In this document: piece after piece, positions 39,290 through 42,555 of the stretch | Layout of the letters: every line of letters begins with the position of its first letter | Position numbering within the stretch: the first letter of the stretch is position 1 | Source of the DNA: Lactifluus volemus | Taxonomy: Eukaryota > Basidiomycota > Agaricomycetes > Russulales > Russulaceae | Assembly (NCBI GenBank): GCA_022376515.1 | Contig: WTXI01000304.1 | Location: 1-42,555 of the forward strand | DNA: 42,555 bases | Reading direction: 5' to 3' | Notes under the pieces: generated by a model | The model's input: the letters and a program-made list of their open reading frames with translations, nothing else | Databases searched by the model: none | Told to the model about the DNA's origin: nothing | Position numbers and translations under genes: made by a program

Positions 39290-41251
39290 CGTGCGTGAGG
39301 TGGATGTAGAAGAGGAGTGGTGGAGAAGGGTTTTTGAGTCTTAAGACAAGCGAACGTAGCTGCGCGCCACAAACACCACGCCGCAGCATGGTTCGCTGCA
39401 CGTATCAAACAAGGGTGGGACGGTCCGTGCGGCCGTCTGAACAACACTACTGTAGAAGTAGCGTAGTGGGCTTCACCCCTGCGCAGCAAACCGTAGTCAC
39501 CTGGTTTCAACCTGGATCAGGGTTCCTCAACGGATCAATCGTGCTTGTCACAAGTTTGTAAAAATTTGCACCGTGTGAAGAGAAATATAATAATATTTCG
39601 AATATATAATTTATTGTGGCCAAGTGGATTGTAGCCGACGAATGAATGAGGGAGAGCGCGTTCCGAGTCCTCAAGCGCGTTTGCAACACCTTCCTTACTA
39701 CGTACCCCCCCATTGCCCCTGCTTACTGTCACCGAGAATGACGACCTTGCCGCCATTTCAATTGGATATCGCGCCGCTCATCTCGGAAATGTAAACCAAA
39801 GTGTCCCGTGCCCATTCTCCTCCGCTTTTTGCTCCGCTTATTCCTGAAGGTCGGGAATCAATGCTTCAACCATGACCGCGAGACCGGTAGCTAGTTGAAT
39901 TTGACGTGGCGCCAGGAGGGCTTCGCCACAAACGGTTACCCGGCAACCGGCAAGCGACAGCGACATCTCGATAATGACAACCTAAGGCCAGGAAGTTTCA
40001 ATCATGACCTCGAGACCGGCCTACACCAACACAAGTGGAGTAGTCTAGCTGAATTTGACGCGTGGTGCCAGGAGGAAGAGTTCAGGTATTCAATTGTGCT
40101 TATTGTTTCCCACATCGCAAAGGGAACAGCTTTTGGACCCTGGCAACATTAATTACTTTATTGAACTGCATGTGGCAGCGGCCCGACACGACGACCCATT
40201 TCCCCTGCCGCAAATGCACATGCCCGCTTTTGAGCGCGCACCCCCATTCCCTCATGCGCAGGTGCGTGCGTGTGTAGCCGCCTCCGGCGCTGCTGCTTCC
40301 TTGGGATTATCTAAGCATCAGTGGCTGCATCGTACTATGGCAGGCGTGAGAAACTGCTTTTTTTTTTTTTTTCATTTCGCTATATCACACGGTCTCTACC
40401 AAAAAAAATATACCTACGGATTATACTTGTATGTGGTGCTGGATGCATATCGGGTTTTACTGTATGGTGTTTAAGCTTTGAATCGAGTAAGAAATTTGAA
40501 GTGATCTGGCCAGGGCACTGAAGCTGACTCGGAGGATATTGAGCATCATTTCTCTCCGTCGCAATCGTACCATTGGTCATAAATCTTCACGTCGTGAGGC
40601 TGACGGCGCAATGTGAAAAACCACCATGGTATCGTCATCTCCGACCGAGAAAGGTTTTGATGAAGGCACCTTCACGCTTTGCTGGCGTCAGTTCCGTGGA
40701 GCTTCAGCAAAAAGGTCACGGCGTCCGCAGGTACACCAATTCATTTCCCGATTCCACGGACATGGTTGCGCCAAAAAGGCTCGGGCCCCTGTAATTCAAT
40801 TTCAAGTTGGATTGAATTGAGTGATTGCGGGGCATGTCTATCACTTGTCTGCAGCTCAGATTCGGGCATCGTTACCGGTGGCGCTAGCTTCCTCTCACGG
40901 GAGTGGAGACCTTTGAATCGATGGAGCGCGTGGTCAATGACTATCAATGCCCATTATTGTCTTGTTGAAAGATCTTTTCCACACGGCATGCCGTGGATCC
41001 CTTACTGTATTTGTATCGGTGTGCTAACCAAAAGTGAAAATCACAGGCACGCATCATTTTGGGTTACAGTAATTTCACTCCGGGCCTCAGCTGAGATTAG
41101 TCAGACCTTGCCAAATCGGAATTCGTTTCAAATCGCGCGCTAATGTGTTCCTTAAAAGACTGACGAAAATGCATGAACTGTTCCCAACTCACAGCTTATT
41201 GTGTACCCACCAAGCCATTCCCACCAGTTGAAACTATTACCATCTCAAAAT
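39290..41251. other. 2 kb gene-poor stretch with short repeats
   Basis: I find no supported gene. It contains a diverged direct repeat (39867-39919 and 39998-40075), a T run near 40356-40372 and a GGATTGAATTGA word near 40810 that resembles the AT-rich tracts inside the 1383-3698 element. The first few hundred bases must hold the promoter of the Arb1-like gene. Confidence 0.5.
39867..40152 (+). repeat. Diverged direct repeat and possible transposon-coding relic
   Basis: The sequences at 39867-39919 and 39998-40075 share TCAAYCATGACCKCGAGACCGG and GAATTTGACG..GGCGCCAGGAGG-like blocks. The second copy, read in the plus frame, gives KWSSLAEFDAWCQEEEF. This resembles short Trp/Glu-rich zinc-binding segments I have seen in fungal transposon proteins, but the match is short. 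No longer frame continues it. Confidence 0.3.
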
Positions 41252-41435
41252 ATGCGCTTCTTCCTTGCCCCACTCTCCGTGCTTGTGTTGGCTGCTCTTG
41301 TGGTTGCAGTTCCGGTAAGGACCTCCCCTTGTCTTGATTGCGCACGGTTTGTTCACTCACATGCTACTATAGACATCAGAAGGCCTTGAAGAGCTGGTTA
41401 AACGAAATTCGTGGTATGGTAATCACTGGTACTAA
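41252..41435 (+). CDS. Small secreted precursor with Kex2 site and C-terminal nonapeptide
   Basis: Two exons (41252-41314, 41373-41435) joined over a 58 bp GTAAGG...TATAG intron encode 41 residues. Residues 1-21 are a clean signal peptide (Met-Arg, a hydrophobic Leu/Val/Ala core, then AVP). Residues 22-30 are a short acidic spacer (TSEGLEELV), residues 31-32 are Lys-Arg, and residues 33-41 are NSWYGNHWY followed by TAA. This is the layout of peptides cleaved by the Golgi protease Kex2, as in yeast alpha-factor-like precursors, but with one copy and no CAAX motif, so it is not a classical basidiomycete lipopeptide pheromone. A GTAAGG donor at 41453 and a TATCAG acceptor near 41517 suggest an intron in the 3' UTR. 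I know no family for it. An alternative donor inside exon 2 would shorten the peptide to KRNSW. Confidence 0.6.
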
Positions 41436-42555
41436 TATGTGGTCGAATTCAGGTAAGGCCATGTCCTGGCGCTTTGCACGCTCAAACTGACGCATGACGG
41501 AATTATAATTATCAGGCGGACAGTTTCTGATTGGACAATTTTCTATCGGGTCCTTCCTCGATACTTTCCTTAAGATTTATTGCTTTTTTTCTGGGTCTCG
41601 AGTTTCAATTTGGACTGTGGCTGTGGAATAGTGATATGTCGCTACTGTAAATGGATGTAGGCAATTTCGTTAATGTGCGCATTAAGTGGCGTAATGATGA
41701 AAATTTGAATGCTACTTCACACGCCGAAACCGACAAGGCGTTTAGATCACCAAGAATGTGGAAGCCGATTGCCTTGCCGACTTGGATGGCTTTGCGGTGC
41801 GCCAAACGCGAGGATCTGGTTTCCTCGGGTGCCATACGACTCTGATACGACTGTGTTCCCCGTAAAGGCAAGGTCCAAGTTGTTCATCCTTCGCAATCTA
41901 GAACAGAGTGTCGCATTCATGCTGCAAGGGGACTCGCCGGAATATCCAAACACATTGCTCTTCCTTGAGGGCCTGTCGTTCTCACTTGTCCCAATGGGAA
42001 TAAGTAATCACGTCGATGACATAGGTACTCCGATTCATTGCGCACTGGCAGACGGCGCAGTTCAGCAACGTTTCGGGGTTGCATATTCTGCTGAACATTT
42101 ATGTGGAAGATGTCACTGGTATTTGTCAAACTTAAACAACACCTACCGTATCTGTTGATGGAGCGCCTTGAACTTGAAATTCGACAAGGTTTGCCTCGCG
42201 GCATCGGCGAGACGGCAACATTTCAAACTAGCCTCGAGGTTTGTCCAAGTTGAATAGTGGAAAGTGGTTGATCAATGCACCAACTGGCTAAAGGTATGAT
42301 TTCGTCCATTCCTTCGGACAACCATGAGTATCCGAATTCCACGTCCAACCATCAGGAATACAAATGTGAGTAGGCCGAGAAGGTCACTTTCTGTTGGAAT
42401 ATCAGTCAAACATATCCGCTCAAAGGTACGGCCGCCATTATGACATGAGCAGCCGAACGTGACGCAGGACATCCCCTACCCCTGCACGTCGGCCAATCTG
42501 TCAAACTCGTTCCAGACTTGTGTAAATTTCACGCCTGTCGTCCAAGGACGCTGCC
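41436..42555. other. Right-end stretch without a recognised gene
   Basis: Apart from the probable 3' UTR of the peptide gene (to about 41600), I see no gene here. The longest frame, 41709-42158 on the plus strand, has no recognisable domain or codon pattern. No second copy of the peptide and no tailoring enzyme is visible before the window ends. Confidence 0.45.

Noticed and set aside
40055..40474. Plus-strand ORF of 139 codons
   Set aside because: It includes a homopolymer T run read as poly-Phe and has no domain or splicing support.
41413..41451. Alternative 39-base intron (GTATGG...TACTAAT...TTCAG) in the peptide gene
   Set aside because: It would remove most of the nonapeptide and leave a five-residue tail ending at once. 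The adjacent GTAAGG at 41453 works better as the donor of a 3' UTR intron, although this needs RNA evidence.

Overview
This window looks like a stretch of a filamentous basidiomycete nuclear chromosome, probably Agaricomycetes. The reasons are genes split by many 40-85 bp GT...AG introns, two DUF6535-type membrane proteins (a family I know mainly from mushroom-forming fungi), and housekeeping genes that read as fungal orthologues. I cannot name the species. All exon maps below were built by hand from splice signals, reading-frame continuity and family conservation; none was checked by RNA or by a database search.

Layout. Positions 1-3998 hold no gene I can support, but 1383-3698 is bounded by near-perfect 26 bp inverted repeats and looks like a non-autonomous DNA transposon. 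Positions 3999-11450 contain a tandem duplication of about 4 kb: two DUF6535 membrane-protein genes on the minus strand, each with a related upstream region carrying a TATA box and a short ORF start. A minus-strand proline-rich gene of unknown function (11982-13895) is divergent from a 23-exon plus-strand gene for the polyadenylation factor CFT1/CPSF160 (14521-20153).

Positions 20154-23800 are repeat-rich: an LTR-like block with a strong hairpin, a decayed minus-strand ORF, a poly-T run and a gag-only Ty1/copia gene with its own TATA box. Then come a RECQL-type DNA helicase (23801-26864, minus) and the COPII coat gene SEC31 (27241-32022, minus). SEC31 shares a divergent promoter region with a UbiA-family prenyltransferase-like gene (32594-33684, plus).

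After 2.2 kb without recognisable genes come the GTPase GPN2 (35873-37134, minus) and, 131 bp upstream of it, a probable Arb1-like gene (37266-39289, minus). The right end is gene-poor apart from a two-exon gene for a 41-residue secreted precursor (41252-41435, plus). It has a signal peptide, a short spacer, a Lys-Arg Kex2-type site and a terminal aromatic-rich nonapeptide. This is the most novel-looking item in the window.

The recognisable genes are housekeeping genes for mRNA 3' end formation, DNA repair, ER export and RNA polymerase assembly, and they do not form a pathway cluster. The accessory material (duplicated DUF6535 genes, transposon, copia gag, small peptide precursor) lies between and beside them.
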